DNA of 12,665 bases from positions 1-12,665 of the forward strand of contig DBCA01000080.1 in assembly GCA_002292805.1 (NCBI GenBank), in the 5' to 3' direction. The stretch comes from Caryophanales bacterium UBA970 (GTDB lineage Bacteria; Bacillota_I; Bacilli_A; RFN20; CAG-826). A program made the position numbers and the translations under genes. This document shows positions 1 through 6,553 of this stretch, in pieces (the first letter of the stretch is position 1; every line of letters begins with the position of its first letter). The notes below the pieces were generated by a model that was not told the DNA's origin, ran no database searches, and was given only the letters and a program-made list of their open reading frames with translations.

Positions 1-227
1 TTTCTTAATAGGATTTGTTCGTCAACTTGAACAGAACCCTTTATCCCTAAATAGATAGACTTTACACGATGATCTAGCCTTACATTACGATAAACAAAAT
101 AACGATTTCTTATTTTCCGAACAACAATACTACCTTTAGGTAGTTTACTTAAAATTTCTTCATAAGCATGAATGTTTTTTTCTAATCGCTCTTTTTCTTC
201 AATTAAGACATTTCTTAGTACTGACAT
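1..227 (-). CDS. Small hypothetical protein, C-terminus cut by window edge
   Basis: Partial gene; 75 codons are visible from ATG at 227, preceded by a good Shine-Dalgarno (GAGGA, 233-237). The visible protein has a charged helical N-terminus (about residues 8-28, rich in E and K) and then a compact basic segment, KGSIVVRKIRNRYFVY (31-46), followed by RVKSIYLG (54-61). The same order of motifs (KG.., K-I-x-x-x-Y-x-x-Y, R..V/I-x-S-x-Y-L/I-G) occurs in the protein at 1433-1765, so the two are probably paralogues. I do not recognise a function. Small proteins of this look sit near nucleotidyltransferase-type (AbiEii-like) toxins in some Bacillota, but that is a recollection and cannot be tested here. 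A promoter and a near-perfect inverted repeat lie just upstream. Confidence 0.7.
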   Translation of the reverse strand, partial: MSVLRNVLIEEKERLEKNIHAYEEILSKLPKGSIVVRKIRNRYFVYRNVRLDHRVKSIYLGIKGSVQVDEQILLR

Positions 228-245
228 ACTTTATCCTCTAATCAC

Positions 246-274
246 ATGTTACCTAATTACACAACAAATATCAA
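246..274 (-). promoter_or_regulatory. Probable sigma-A promoter of the leftmost gene
   Basis: On the minus strand, TTGATA (269-274) and TAACAT (246-251) are separated by 17 bases. The expected start point falls just before the GAGGA ribosome site of the gene starting at 227. The -35 box match is 5 of 6 and the -10 match 4 of 6. Prediction from sequence only. Confidence 0.45.
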
Positions 275-297
275 AAATTTATATTTTGTCGTGTAAT
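256..297. repeat. Inverted repeat over promoter (candidate operator)
   Basis: Arms at 256-268 (ATTACACAACAAA) and 285-297 pair over 13 bases with one mismatch, leaving a 16-base AT-rich centre. The centre contains the -35 box of the leftmost gene and the left arm covers the promoter spacer. A protein bound here would block the promoter, so this is a candidate operator. The binding protein is unknown. Confidence 0.5.
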
Positions 298-436
298 ATT
301 ATTAGCTAAATATCATAAAGTTCTTATAAGCTGTCTATTTCACCCGGCATTACTTTTGAGCCTTTAAATTTAACCGCGAATTCAATGTCTAATTAGAATC
401 AAATGAAACAAAGAGGGTTTTAGATAAACGTCTTAT

Positions 437-1294
437 TTATTCGTCTATTTCTTCGTAATAATAGGACGTGTCAATTCCTTTTAAGAAAAGTTCGCGATTA
501 TGCAAATCATTGGTTAAAGCCCCAAATAATATTTTCCTAATGATAGAAGCATCAACAGGGCTTTTGATCATCGCCTCAAAATATTTCTTTTTTTCTATTT
601 TTGACCAATCAATACATTGCTTTAGTTGTTTTTTAAAGATTAAATCTAACCAGATTCGTGTTGCTCTACCATTGCCTTCCATAAATGGATGGGCAATGTT
701 CATGTCAACATACTTACGGACAATATCATCAAAAGTTACTTCTGGCATCTCGTCTAGGCTTTTCAATATTTGGGGAAGAAAGTCGCTATTCGCAAAGACA
801 AATCCATCTTTCGAGATATTTTTCGTGCGGATTTTTCCTGCAAAGGGATACAACCCTTCAAATAAGTAACCATGAATTTTTTGAAGGGAAATCACTTTGC
901 CAACTTCATCCATTTGGATTAAATCAGTGTTGTAGAGTTCATAAGCTTTTTGTTTGCTTTGTTCATCAATGGGATCCATCATCCCATTCAACCAATTCAA
1001 GAGATCCTTTTTATGTTTATTAGAGATTAACGTCAAAAACAACCTAATCCCATCTTCATTGATCACATCGGAAGCATATTTCTTACCATCTGCCGCATAC
1101 AACTTGAGTTGTCTACAAAATGATGACAACTCAGGGTTTCTATCTTTGAAAATGTTCCAATACTTTCTTGGTTCCTGAGAACCCAAAAGAATTCTCGTTA
1201 AATCAACCGCTGAATACCACCATTGGGTTTGGTCTTTTTCCCAAATTGCTCTCACGGGTTGTTTATTAAAATATCTCGTGGAATGTTTAACCAT
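437..1294 (-). CDS. BRO-N/DinD-like domain fused to class III Fic adenylyltransferase
   Basis: The 285-residue protein has two parts. Residues about 12-105 look like the BRO-N/DinD N-terminal domain (IWEKDQTQWWYSAVDLT, RKYW, QLKLYAADGKKY), a domain linked to DNA binding. Residues about 110-285 are a Fic domain: flap segment KNISKDGFVFA (158-168) and the complete active-site motif HPFMEGNGRATR (202-213), with catalytic H202, acidic E206 and R210/R213. Fic enzymes of this type transfer AMP from ATP to a hydroxyl side chain of a target protein. The C-terminal SYYYEE (277-282) matches the inhibitory helix motif (S/T)xxxE(G/N) of class III enzymes such as Neisseria NmFic, except that the last position is E rather than G/N. 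The enzyme therefore probably inhibits itself in cis with E281 and needs no separate antitoxin. Targets are unknown. The start ATG has no ribosome site; see the promoter entry. Confidence 0.9.
   Translation of the reverse strand: MVKHSTRYFNKQPVRAIWEKDQTQWWYSAVDLTRILLGSQEPRKYWNIFKDRNPELSSFCRQLKLYAADGKKYASDVINEDGIRLFLTLISNKHKKDLLNWLNGMMDPIDEQSKQKAYELYNTDLIQMDEVGKVISLQKIHGYLFEGLYPFAGKIRTKNISKDGFVFANSDFLPQILKSLDEMPEVTFDDIVRKYVDMNIAHPFMEGNGRATRIWLDLIFKKQLKQCIDWSKIEKKKYFEAMIKSPVDASIIRKILFGALTNDLHNRELFLKGIDTSYYYEEIDE
1105..1133. repeat. Operator-like palindrome inside fic reading frame
   Basis: Nine-base arms (TGAGTTGTC, 1105-1113, and its complement at 1125-1133) flank an 11-base centre. The central 25 bases (1107-1131) match the palindrome upstream of the gene (1321-1345) at 24 of 25 positions, centre included. 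The segment encodes residues ELSSFCRQL of the BRO-N-like domain. It may be a second operator for looping or roadblock repression. Confidence 0.6.
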
Positions 1295-1300
1295 ACACCC

Positions 1301-1329
1301 ATTATATCGATGATTTGTTCAGTTGTCTA
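1301..1329 (-). promoter_or_regulatory. Promoter of fic, probably giving a leaderless mRNA
   Basis: On the minus strand TAGACA (1324-1329) and a perfect TATAAT (1301-1306) are 17 bases apart. Only six bases (GGGTGT) separate TATAAT from the ATG at 1294, so transcription should start at or next to the start codon. The -35 box lies within the palindrome at 1318-1348. Confidence 0.6.
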
Positions 1330-1348
1330 CAAAATGTTGACAACTGAA
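1318..1348. repeat. Palindrome over the fic -35 box (candidate operator)
   Basis: Perfect 10-base arms, TTCAGTTGTC (1318-1327) and GACAACTGAA (1339-1348), flank an 11-base centre (TACAAAATGTT). The site covers the fic -35 box and is repeated almost exactly inside the gene at 1105-1133. A likely binder is Fic itself through its BRO-N-like domain; this is inference. Confidence 0.65.
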
Positions 1349-1398
1349 TTTATTGAAATGGTTTCAAGATTTATTCACGACATTCTTATTGCTTTTTG

Positions 1399-1430
1399 TT
1401 AACCTACAATATAGCATATATGTAGGTTAA
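1399..1430. repeat. Inverted repeat abutting the start of the 1433 gene
   Basis: Perfect 10-base arms, TTAACCTACA (1399-1408) and TGTAGGTTAA (1421-1430), surround a 12-base AT-rich centre and end two bases before the ATG at 1433. The right arm holds the only Shine-Dalgarno-like bases (TAGG, 1423-1426). It could be a DNA operator or, in the mRNA, a hairpin that hides the ribosome site. Confidence 0.6.
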
Positions 1431-1432
1431 TT

Positions 1433-1765
1433 ATGATTGAATCAATATTGGCGTCAGTACTTAAAGAGGAATTGCTTCGAAATCAACAGAAGCAAAAATC
1501 TTTCCTCCAGGCATTAAAAGGGAAGAATAAGCCTTATATTTCCAAAAAGAAAATTAAGGGAAAGGTTTATTTGTATTTTCAGGTTCGTCAAGGCAAGAAG
1601 ATTCAATCTAAGTATATTGGCCGATACTCTTTTGAAAAACTTCAAGAGGCGGTTAAATCGATTGAAGATAGATACAAGCTTTATCAGGATTATCAATTTC
1701 TCAAGAAAGAAGAAAGAATCCTTAAGGTGGCTATTCAATCATATAAACCATTGCCTACAAAATAA
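1433..1765 (+). CDS. Small basic hypothetical protein, paralogue of the leftmost gene product
   Basis: A 110-residue lysine-rich protein and the only plus-strand gene in the window. It has a helical N-terminus (ILASVLKEELLRNQQKQKSF), then the segment KKKIKGKVYLYFQVRQGKKIQSKYIGR (39-65), then a charged, probably coiled helix (about 70-100, KSIEDRYKLYQDY). The middle segment aligns with the product of the gene at 1-227 (basic K-I, Y-x-Y, then S-x-Y-I/L-G), so both belong to one family. I cannot name the family with certainty. It is divergent from fic across a 138-base spacer, so the two could share control. The ribosome site is weak (TAGG, six bases before ATG) and lies in a perfect inverted repeat. 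The basic character would fit nucleic-acid binding, but no function is assigned. Confidence 0.75.
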   Translation: MIESILASVLKEELLRNQQKQKSFLQALKGKNKPYISKKKIKGKVYLYFQVRQGKKIQSKYIGRYSFEKLQEAVKSIEDRYKLYQDYQFLKKEERILKVAIQSYKPLPTK

Positions 1766-1831
1766 GAAACGAAATCCAACGTACCAATCGGTATGAAATA
1801 AACTCGTTCATACAGTATTCGCTGTTTTACA

Positions 1832-2128
1832 TTACTCTAAATTTAATAAGGTCTGTTTTTGATGGATGATTCGAATGATGGTGATAATTGATTCCTTAAC
1901 TTTATAAAAGATATAGTGCTTTTCAACAATCAAATAACGGTAACCCTGAAGCCTTAGCGATCGGTATCGGGGAACAACACCTAATAAAGGATATGTGAGA
2001 AGTTGTTCTATTTCCTTGCGAATCGTTAATAAAGCTTTATTGGCTTGATCAACGCCAAACTCGTTAATGAGATAAACATTCAGCTGCAAGAGATCTTCTT
2101 TAGCGGACGTGGTAAGTTGGTAGGTCAT
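1832..2128 (-). CDS. ParE/RelE-family toxin
   Basis: A 98-residue protein with the ParE/RelE fold pattern: MTYQLTTSAKEDLLQL (strand plus first helix), a helical hairpin with a TYPLLG turn (45-50), then the strand series RSLRLQGYRYLIVEKHYIFYKV and the closing IITIIRIIHQKQT. Length and layout match the ParE-like branch. These toxins act either on gyrase (ParE) or on ribosome-bound mRNA (RelE); the sequence does not decide which. The start codon overlaps the stop of the upstream antitoxin gene by ATGA (2125-2128), so toxin translation is coupled to antitoxin translation. It converges with the gene ending at 1765, with no convincing terminator between them. Confidence 0.88.
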   Translation of the reverse strand: MTYQLTTSAKEDLLQLNVYLINEFGVDQANKALLTIRKEIEQLLTYPLLGVVPRYRSLRLQGYRYLIVEKHYIFYKVKESIITIIRIIHQKQTLLNLE

Positions 2129-2391
2129 CGCTTTTTATTTGATTCTAAAAGAGATTCAAATGCTTTCTTACCTTCATGCACTTGTCCCTTGGCAAGATCA
2201 GCTTCACCTTCAGCGAGTAAGCGTAATAACTCTAGTTCTGCTTCTAATTCTTCATAAACTTGTTGATTGAGAATAACCGTATCACCGACACCATTGACGG
2301 TAATATAAATAGGCTTTTTTTGAGCCTTTGCTTGTTTTGAAATTTCTTGATAATGATTGCGGATATCTGATGATGGACGAATGTTTTTCAT
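2125..2391 (-). CDS. Phd/YefM-family antitoxin
   Basis: An 88-residue partner of the ParE/RelE toxin. The N-terminal half has the Phd/YefM pattern: IRPSSDIRNHYQEISKQAK (helix pair), then PIYITVNGVGDTVILNQQVYEEL (strand, GDTVIL turn, helix). The C-terminal half (about 48-88) is a charged helix rich in E and L that would wrap the toxin. Proteins of this family bind their own promoter through the N-terminal domain and neutralise the toxin through the C-terminal helix. ATG at 2391 follows GGAG (10 bases away). An extended -10 promoter lies just upstream, with AT-rich inverted and direct repeats (TATATC/GATATA at 2417-2422 and 2431-2436; ATATCAAT twice), which may be operator half-sites. Confidence 0.88.
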   Translation of the reverse strand: MKNIRPSSDIRNHYQEISKQAKAQKKPIYITVNGVGDTVILNQQVYEELEAELELLRLLAEGEADLAKGQVHEGKKAFESLLESNKKR

Positions 2392-2414
2392 GATGAGTCA
2401 TCTCCAATATCAAT

Positions 2415-2423
2415 ATTATATCA
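2415..2423 (-). promoter_or_regulatory. Extended -10 promoter of the antitoxin-toxin pair
   Basis: The minus strand reads TGATATAAT, a perfect TATAAT with the TGn extension, 24 bases before the antitoxin start. No good -35 box is visible, as is common with extended -10 promoters. The inverted repeat TATATC/GATATA (2417-2436) overlaps it, which fits autorepression by the toxin-antitoxin complex. Confidence 0.45.
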
Positions 2424-2596
2424 TTTAAAAGATATATCAATCATGATAATGATTAGGAGTTGAATAGAATATGAATCCCCTATCCTTTCATTACGGATTC
2501 AATATAAACATACGGACTGGACATCCTTGTCTTTAAAGTGTCTCTTTAACAACACACACATAAATTAGGTTCATGACTAATGAAAACTGTGCTTGA

Positions 2597-3784
2597 TCAA
2601 AACCATTTTTTAGTTAAAAAATCTGTAACATGTATATGAATTATCCCTTGCTGAGAAAAATTAACGGGATCCATGGAAATCACATATTTTGGATAGTTAT
2701 CCGGAATCATGATTAAGGAATTAAATTCTCTTTTTCTCGTGGATTCATTCTCAATTAAATAAGAGACTTGAAAGTATATGGTTTGGTCGGTTTTTCTTGC
2801 AACAAAATCAATTTCCTTATCACCGATTTTTCCAATACGTACTTGGAAACCTTGCCTTTTCAACTCAAGATAAACGATGTTTTCAAGCAGCGACTCAATG
2901 ATGGTTAAGTTTTGTCCAACCATCGCTTCTCGAAACCCTAAATCCGCAATAAAATATTTTTCCTCTGTTTGGAAGATCCGTTTTCCAACAACATCTTCTC
3001 TAGGAGCTTTATACATTAAAAATGCATTCTGAATGACGTCGAGATAAAGCAAAATGGTATCTACTGTCACAGAAATTCCCTGTGATTTTAAGTACTTGGT
3101 AATAGATAAGGCAGAGAATGTTTTTGCAGGATTCGTTAATAAATACCGTGTTAATAATTCTAGGACCATCGGATTACGAATTTGGCTTCGGGTAATGACA
3201 TCCTGCAACAGTGCGGATTTATAAATATCCCGCAACGTATTCATCGACGTTTCATAATTTAAAGCAAAGGGGATGATGGTTGGCATCCCACCAAAGGTAA
3301 GGTAATCATGAAACGATGCCTTAGGAAAGGCTAACAAGAATTCTTGATAGGAGAAAGGGTATACTTCAAATTCAACGTATCGACCTGCTAAAAAAGAGGC
3401 AAGGTCAGAAGAAAGTAGGTCTGCATTTGACCCGGTGATATAAATGTCAAACTTGGTGAGACTATGAAATCCATTAATTGCTTTTTCCCATTGCTTAACG
3501 CGACCAATCTCATCGAAAAAGAGATAGAGGGGTTTGGTTTTTGATTTTGCCCAAGTCAGCACATGATCGGTCACCTGTTGATAGTCATCAAGTTGAAACG
3601 TATTCGGTAGTTCAAAGTTGAGTTTGAGAATGTGATCTTTTTTGATACCTTGTTTGATGAGGTCTTCAATGAGTTGATCAATGATTACGGATTTACCAAC
3701 ACGACGTAATCCAGTTAAAACCTTAATGAAGGGTTTATTTTGATAATGTTTAATTTGATTTAGGTAATGAATGCGAGTAATCAT
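2597..3784 (-). CDS. AAA-type ATPase with C-terminal DUF4143 domain
   Basis: The 395-residue protein has the layout of the large AAA plus DUF4143 family, at full length. Walker A is GLRRVGKS (25-32), Walker B LYLFFDEIG (86-94), sensor-1 TGSN (117-120), then the conserved LAGRY (132-136) and FSYQEF. The C-terminal domain (about 195-395) ends in a restriction-endonuclease-like core: E301 (ENIVYLELKRQGF), EIDFVAR (324-330) and YFQVSY (337-342). The usual lysine of the nuclease motif is replaced by Q339, so cleavage activity is doubtful; this Q is frequent in the family. The biological role of the family is not established; the neighbourhood suggests an accessory or defence-linked role. Start ATG at 3784 has no ribosome site, and the promoter predicts a leaderless transcript. 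Two palindromes lie at and upstream of the start. Confidence 0.9.
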   Translation of the reverse strand: MITRIHYLNQIKHYQNKPFIKVLTGLRRVGKSVIIDQLIEDLIKQGIKKDHILKLNFELPNTFQLDDYQQVTDHVLTWAKSKTKPLYLFFDEIGRVKQWEKAINGFHSLTKFDIYITGSNADLLSSDLASFLAGRYVEFEVYPFSYQEFLLAFPKASFHDYLTFGGMPTIIPFALNYETSMNTLRDIYKSALLQDVITRSQIRNPMVLELLTRYLLTNPAKTFSALSITKYLKSQGISVTVDTILLYLDVIQNAFLMYKAPREDVVGKRIFQTEEKYFIADLGFREAMVGQNLTIIESLLENIVYLELKRQGFQVRIGKIGDKEIDFVARKTDQTIYFQVSYLIENESTRKREFNSLIMIPDNYPKYVISMDPVNFSQQGIIHIHVTDFLTKKWF

Positions 3785-3785
3785 A

Positions 3786-3803
3786 TTTCGATTATAGTCG
3801 AAA
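3786..3803. repeat. Proximal palindrome at ATPase promoter
   Basis: TTTCGA and TCGAAA arms enclose TTATAG, a copy of the distal palindrome with one base changed, which breaks symmetry at one pair. It covers the -10 box and ends two bases before the ATG, so a bound protein would block transcription directly. Confidence 0.7.
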
Positions 3804-3819
3804 CTAAATTATATTTCAA
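3791..3819 (-). promoter_or_regulatory. Promoter of the ATPase gene, probably leaderless
   Basis: The minus strand has TTGAAA (3814-3819), a 17-base spacer and a perfect TATAAT (3791-3796). Six bases (CGAAAT) then precede the ATG at 3784. Transcription should begin at the start codon, and no Shine-Dalgarno is present. Confidence 0.65.
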
Positions 3820-3823
3820 CACC

Positions 3824-3845
3824 TATTTCGATTATAATCGAAATA
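3824..3845. repeat. Distal perfect 22-bp palindrome (candidate operator)
   Basis: A perfect palindrome with half-site TATTTCGATTA. Its centre (3834.5) is 40 bp from the centre of the proximal copy (3794.5), close to four helical turns, so two dimers would sit on one DNA face. It lies upstream of the -35 box. The likely binder is an unlinked or self-encoded regulator; unknown. Confidence 0.7.
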
Positions 3846-3970
3846 TATTTGATGAATAGTTTCCACTAGACATTCTATTATTTTGATGAAAAATTAGATT
3901 AAAGGATTGGCTATCCATTGATCCCTTTTAAGATAGAGGTTGATCAAGTATTGGATGGATGATTGAGAAA

Positions 3971-6553
3971 TTATTTAAGGTAACTCAATAAATCAACGTC
4001 AAGATTCAATGATTCTAAAACTAAATACATGGTGAAGTTTTGACCGGTTTCTAGATCAACTCCATACACAGATATGTATACATAATTTTCTGTAATTTCA
4101 ACATATGCGTCAGTAACGTCCATGGTTTCACTTAAAGGTAAATTAAAGAGGGCATCAAAGTTTTCTAGATTGACTTGATAAATGCCGTCATGGCCAGTTG
4201 CACTCAAGGAAATGAGATTGGTTTCATTGAAGGCAGAGAAATTAACGAATGATAATTGATCGCTAGCTTCTTCAAAGGTTGCTGCATTCACTGAGGTGTC
4301 GACAGTTTCGTTTGAAACAAGATTGCCTTGCGTTTGGATAAAGGTTTCTCCATCACGAACGATTTGAGTATATTCTCCATCCAAGCGGTTGATGGTAAGT
4401 GCTTCATCATCTTGTAAAGAGAACACATCATAAAGGGTTAATTCGCCCTGGTTATTAAAGGCATAGAGGGTACCAATAAAGCTTTCGACCCCATCGGAGT
4501 AACGTTGATTGAAGCTATCAATCGTCATTGCTAAATCATAGATATCGGTTGGGTTTTCTTCTTCAATTGGGGTAGGAAAATAAATGACGCTTTCACCAAT
4601 CAAGGAATATCGAGATTCGAATTGAACGGTTTCTCCGGTGATGCGATCAGTACCAGTGAAAGAAAAGACAATCATGGTTGAAGCTTCATAGAGATTGGTG
4701 TAGGAGATGACCGCTTCGGTGATGGTGTATTGATCAAGGAATGTGTCAGCGAAGATAAGTTCAAAGGATGATGTGGATAAGGTGTATTCTCCAGGCATTT
4801 CTGGATTTGATTGGTAATCGTCTGGTTGAATATTTTCTAATTTGATCCATTCCGTGTCTACCACATTGGCTTCGTAGGTTGCTTGATCAATGGTTTCTCT
4901 GACATAATCACCGGCGTTATAAACATAACTGAAAGAGAAATACTCACCGCCTTGTTGGCCAAAATACTCCAAATCTAAAAACCCTTGAGCATTGACTCGA
5001 TAACGTTGGTAATCTTGCCCTGATCGAACCAAAAAATAAGCATCATCTGCAGGATAAGAGCTTCCATCGTCGTTGATGGTCAGTTGTTCAACGGAATATG
5101 AAGAGGTACCAACCGCGAGGGCAAGTGTATCCGCGAGGGTTGTGCGAATGCCAGTGGAATAAGGCATGAAGATGCCTTGCACTTGATCGAAGGATGTCAC
5201 TTGGAAGATTAGTTGATAATCAATCCCATCGATCGTGAGGGTGGCATACAATGTCACCGTTCCCCCTTGCCAATAATTTTGTGACAAGGAAACATGGGCT
5301 ACTACGTTTTCAATCGTTCCTTCAACGTTTAGATTCAAGATGCGGTCGAGGTAATCCGGTAAGATGGGGTATCCTCTTGTGCCAAAGTTTTCTAGCAATG
5401 TTTCATTGTCAATATCAAGCCAAGATTCTTCAATCTCCAACAGATTGATAGGATAAAAGTTTTCAAGGGCGAGTTGATAAGAAGATTCATCAAGAAATAG
5501 TTCACGATAGCCAAGGTCGTCACTGACAACTTTGATGTATTGACCGTTGCTGATTGTGAAATAAGTGTCGACAACCGCACTTGTGTAACTGGCGTCATAG
5601 TGAAAATGAGTTTGTTTAAAGGTATCGCCGTCTCGTTCACCCAATTGATAGGTAAAAGGTAAAGCGTTGGGTTCATCGGAGATGGGGGTGAAATAATATT
5701 GATAACGGTGGTTGGTCGAGCCATTCAAGAGTTCATTGATGGCAACAGATCGAAAATCAATGGCATTGCTTGGTAAGGTCACCGTGGTGGTACCAAAGTT
5801 GCCATAGACCAATTGCAAGGAGGCGTGTTGTTGACTGTCTTCATGCATACGGCCACCGAAGGATAAAACAATCTCCCCTTCAAATGTCATCCATACCTCA
5901 ACATCTTCCACACCTTGTAAAGGTGAGTTTTCAAATAAATTAGGTAAATACGTTGGATTCAAATCATAGCCTTCCATGGTTTCATTCCAGATGAACCATT
6001 CATCTTCAACCGCAGAAGGATCAATAAAGCTGAGGGGAGAGATTAAACTTAGTAATTCATAAGGTTGGGTGCCAGAAACATACCAAGTTTCTCCATCGAT
6101 TTGTTGATAGATATAGGGCGAATTTGCGTCGGTTACATCCAAGTATTGGCTGGAATCACCGCCCGTATTCGAGTCTGGAAAGGTGATTTTGATTAGGGGT
6201 TCTGCCACTTCGTAGGTGTACAGAGTTACGTCATCAAAGACATAGCGTAAGGTATAACTATTGTCGGCAAGTTCTGCCATCATTTCCGAGACCGGACGCC
6301 GAACATTTGGACTGCTGTTATTCACTTCTGATGACGTTGCTGTTGAGCTGCTGTTATTCACCTCTGATGGCGTTGCTGTTGAACTGACAATAGCAATCAC
6401 CACGGCACTTGCCGCCAACGTCGCAACAGGAATGACTTGCCACAACCTTGGTCGACGTGGTTGGACGATTTCTTTTTTAAGAAATGGTAAATGTGTCGGT
6501 GTGGCTTTCACCACGGCTTTTTTGATCGACTTGAGAATGTTTTTTTCTTTCAT
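3971..6553 (-). CDS. Membrane-anchored four-module ectodomain protein, candidate sensor/anti-sigma partner
   Basis: I start the gene at ATG 6553, giving 860 residues. This ATG overlaps the sigma-factor stop as ATGA and follows AGAGGT at good spacing; a longer frame up to 6601 would run into the sigma gene with no ribosome site. Layout: basic cytoplasmic segment (1-37, KSIKKAVVKA, QPRRPR), one membrane helix (about 38-58), a Ser/Thr/Asn linker with a doubled 12-residue unit, then a large acidic outer domain. The outer domain seems to hold four degenerate modules of about 180-190 residues (roughly 88-262, 268-464, 471-660, 672-852). Each begins with a helix-like start and Y-rich strands (YIYQQIDGETWYV, QYIKVVSD, YQRYRVNAQGF, YTQIVRDGETFIQ) and closes with strand pairs such as YQLIFQVTSF or FTMYLVLESL. 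There is no known enzyme motif. The overlap with an ECF sigma gene suggests it restrains or informs that sigma factor, though no canonical anti-sigma domain is recognisable. Confidence 0.8.
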   Translation of the reverse strand: MKEKNILKSIKKAVVKATPTHLPFLKKEIVQPRRPRLWQVIPVATLAASAVVIAIVSSTATPSEVNNSSSTATSSEVNNSSPNVRRPVSEMMAELADNSYTLRYVFDDVTLYTYEVAEPLIKITFPDSNTGGDSSQYLDVTDANSPYIYQQIDGETWYVSGTQPYELLSLISPLSFIDPSAVEDEWFIWNETMEGYDLNPTYLPNLFENSPLQGVEDVEVWMTFEGEIVLSFGGRMHEDSQQHASLQLVYGNFGTTTVTLPSNAIDFRSVAINELLNGSTNHRYQYYFTPISDEPNALPFTYQLGERDGDTFKQTHFHYDASYTSAVVDTYFTISNGQYIKVVSDDLGYRELFLDESSYQLALENFYPINLLEIEESWLDIDNETLLENFGTRGYPILPDYLDRILNLNVEGTIENVVAHVSLSQNYWQGGTVTLYATLTIDGIDYQLIFQVTSFDQVQGIFMPYSTGIRTTLADTLALAVGTSSYSVEQLTINDDGSSYPADDAYFLVRSGQDYQRYRVNAQGFLDLEYFGQQGGEYFSFSYVYNAGDYVRETIDQATYEANVVDTEWIKLENIQPDDYQSNPEMPGEYTLSTSSFELIFADTFLDQYTITEAVISYTNLYEASTMIVFSFTGTDRITGETVQFESRYSLIGESVIYFPTPIEEENPTDIYDLAMTIDSFNQRYSDGVESFIGTLYAFNNQGELTLYDVFSLQDDEALTINRLDGEYTQIVRDGETFIQTQGNLVSNETVDTSVNAATFEEASDQLSFVNFSAFNETNLISLSATGHDGIYQVNLENFDALFNLPLSETMDVTDAYVEITENYVYISVYGVDLETGQNFTMYLVLESLNLDVDLLSYLK
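6314..6385. repeat. 36-bp tandem duplication in the linker of the membrane protein
   Basis: Two adjacent 36-base copies (6314-6349 and 6350-6385) differ at a few bases and encode a doubled 12-residue Ser/Thr/Asn unit (SSTATPSEVNN, then STATSSEVNN) immediately outside the membrane helix. The in-frame unit length allows spacer length to vary without breaking the gene. Confidence 0.75.

Noticed and set aside
468..1178. Three plus-strand open frames opposite the fic gene
   Set aside because: They are antisense to a gene with complete Fic motifs, have no ribosome sites and no recognisable protein pattern.
1781..1828. Terminator between the convergent genes ending at 1765 and 1832
   Set aside because: Only weak four- to six-base stems (TACC/GGTA, TATGAA/TTCATA) with no T run.
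5251..5724. Open frames on both strands within the large membrane-protein gene
   Set aside because: They overlap the well-supported long frame in other phases and have no start signals.
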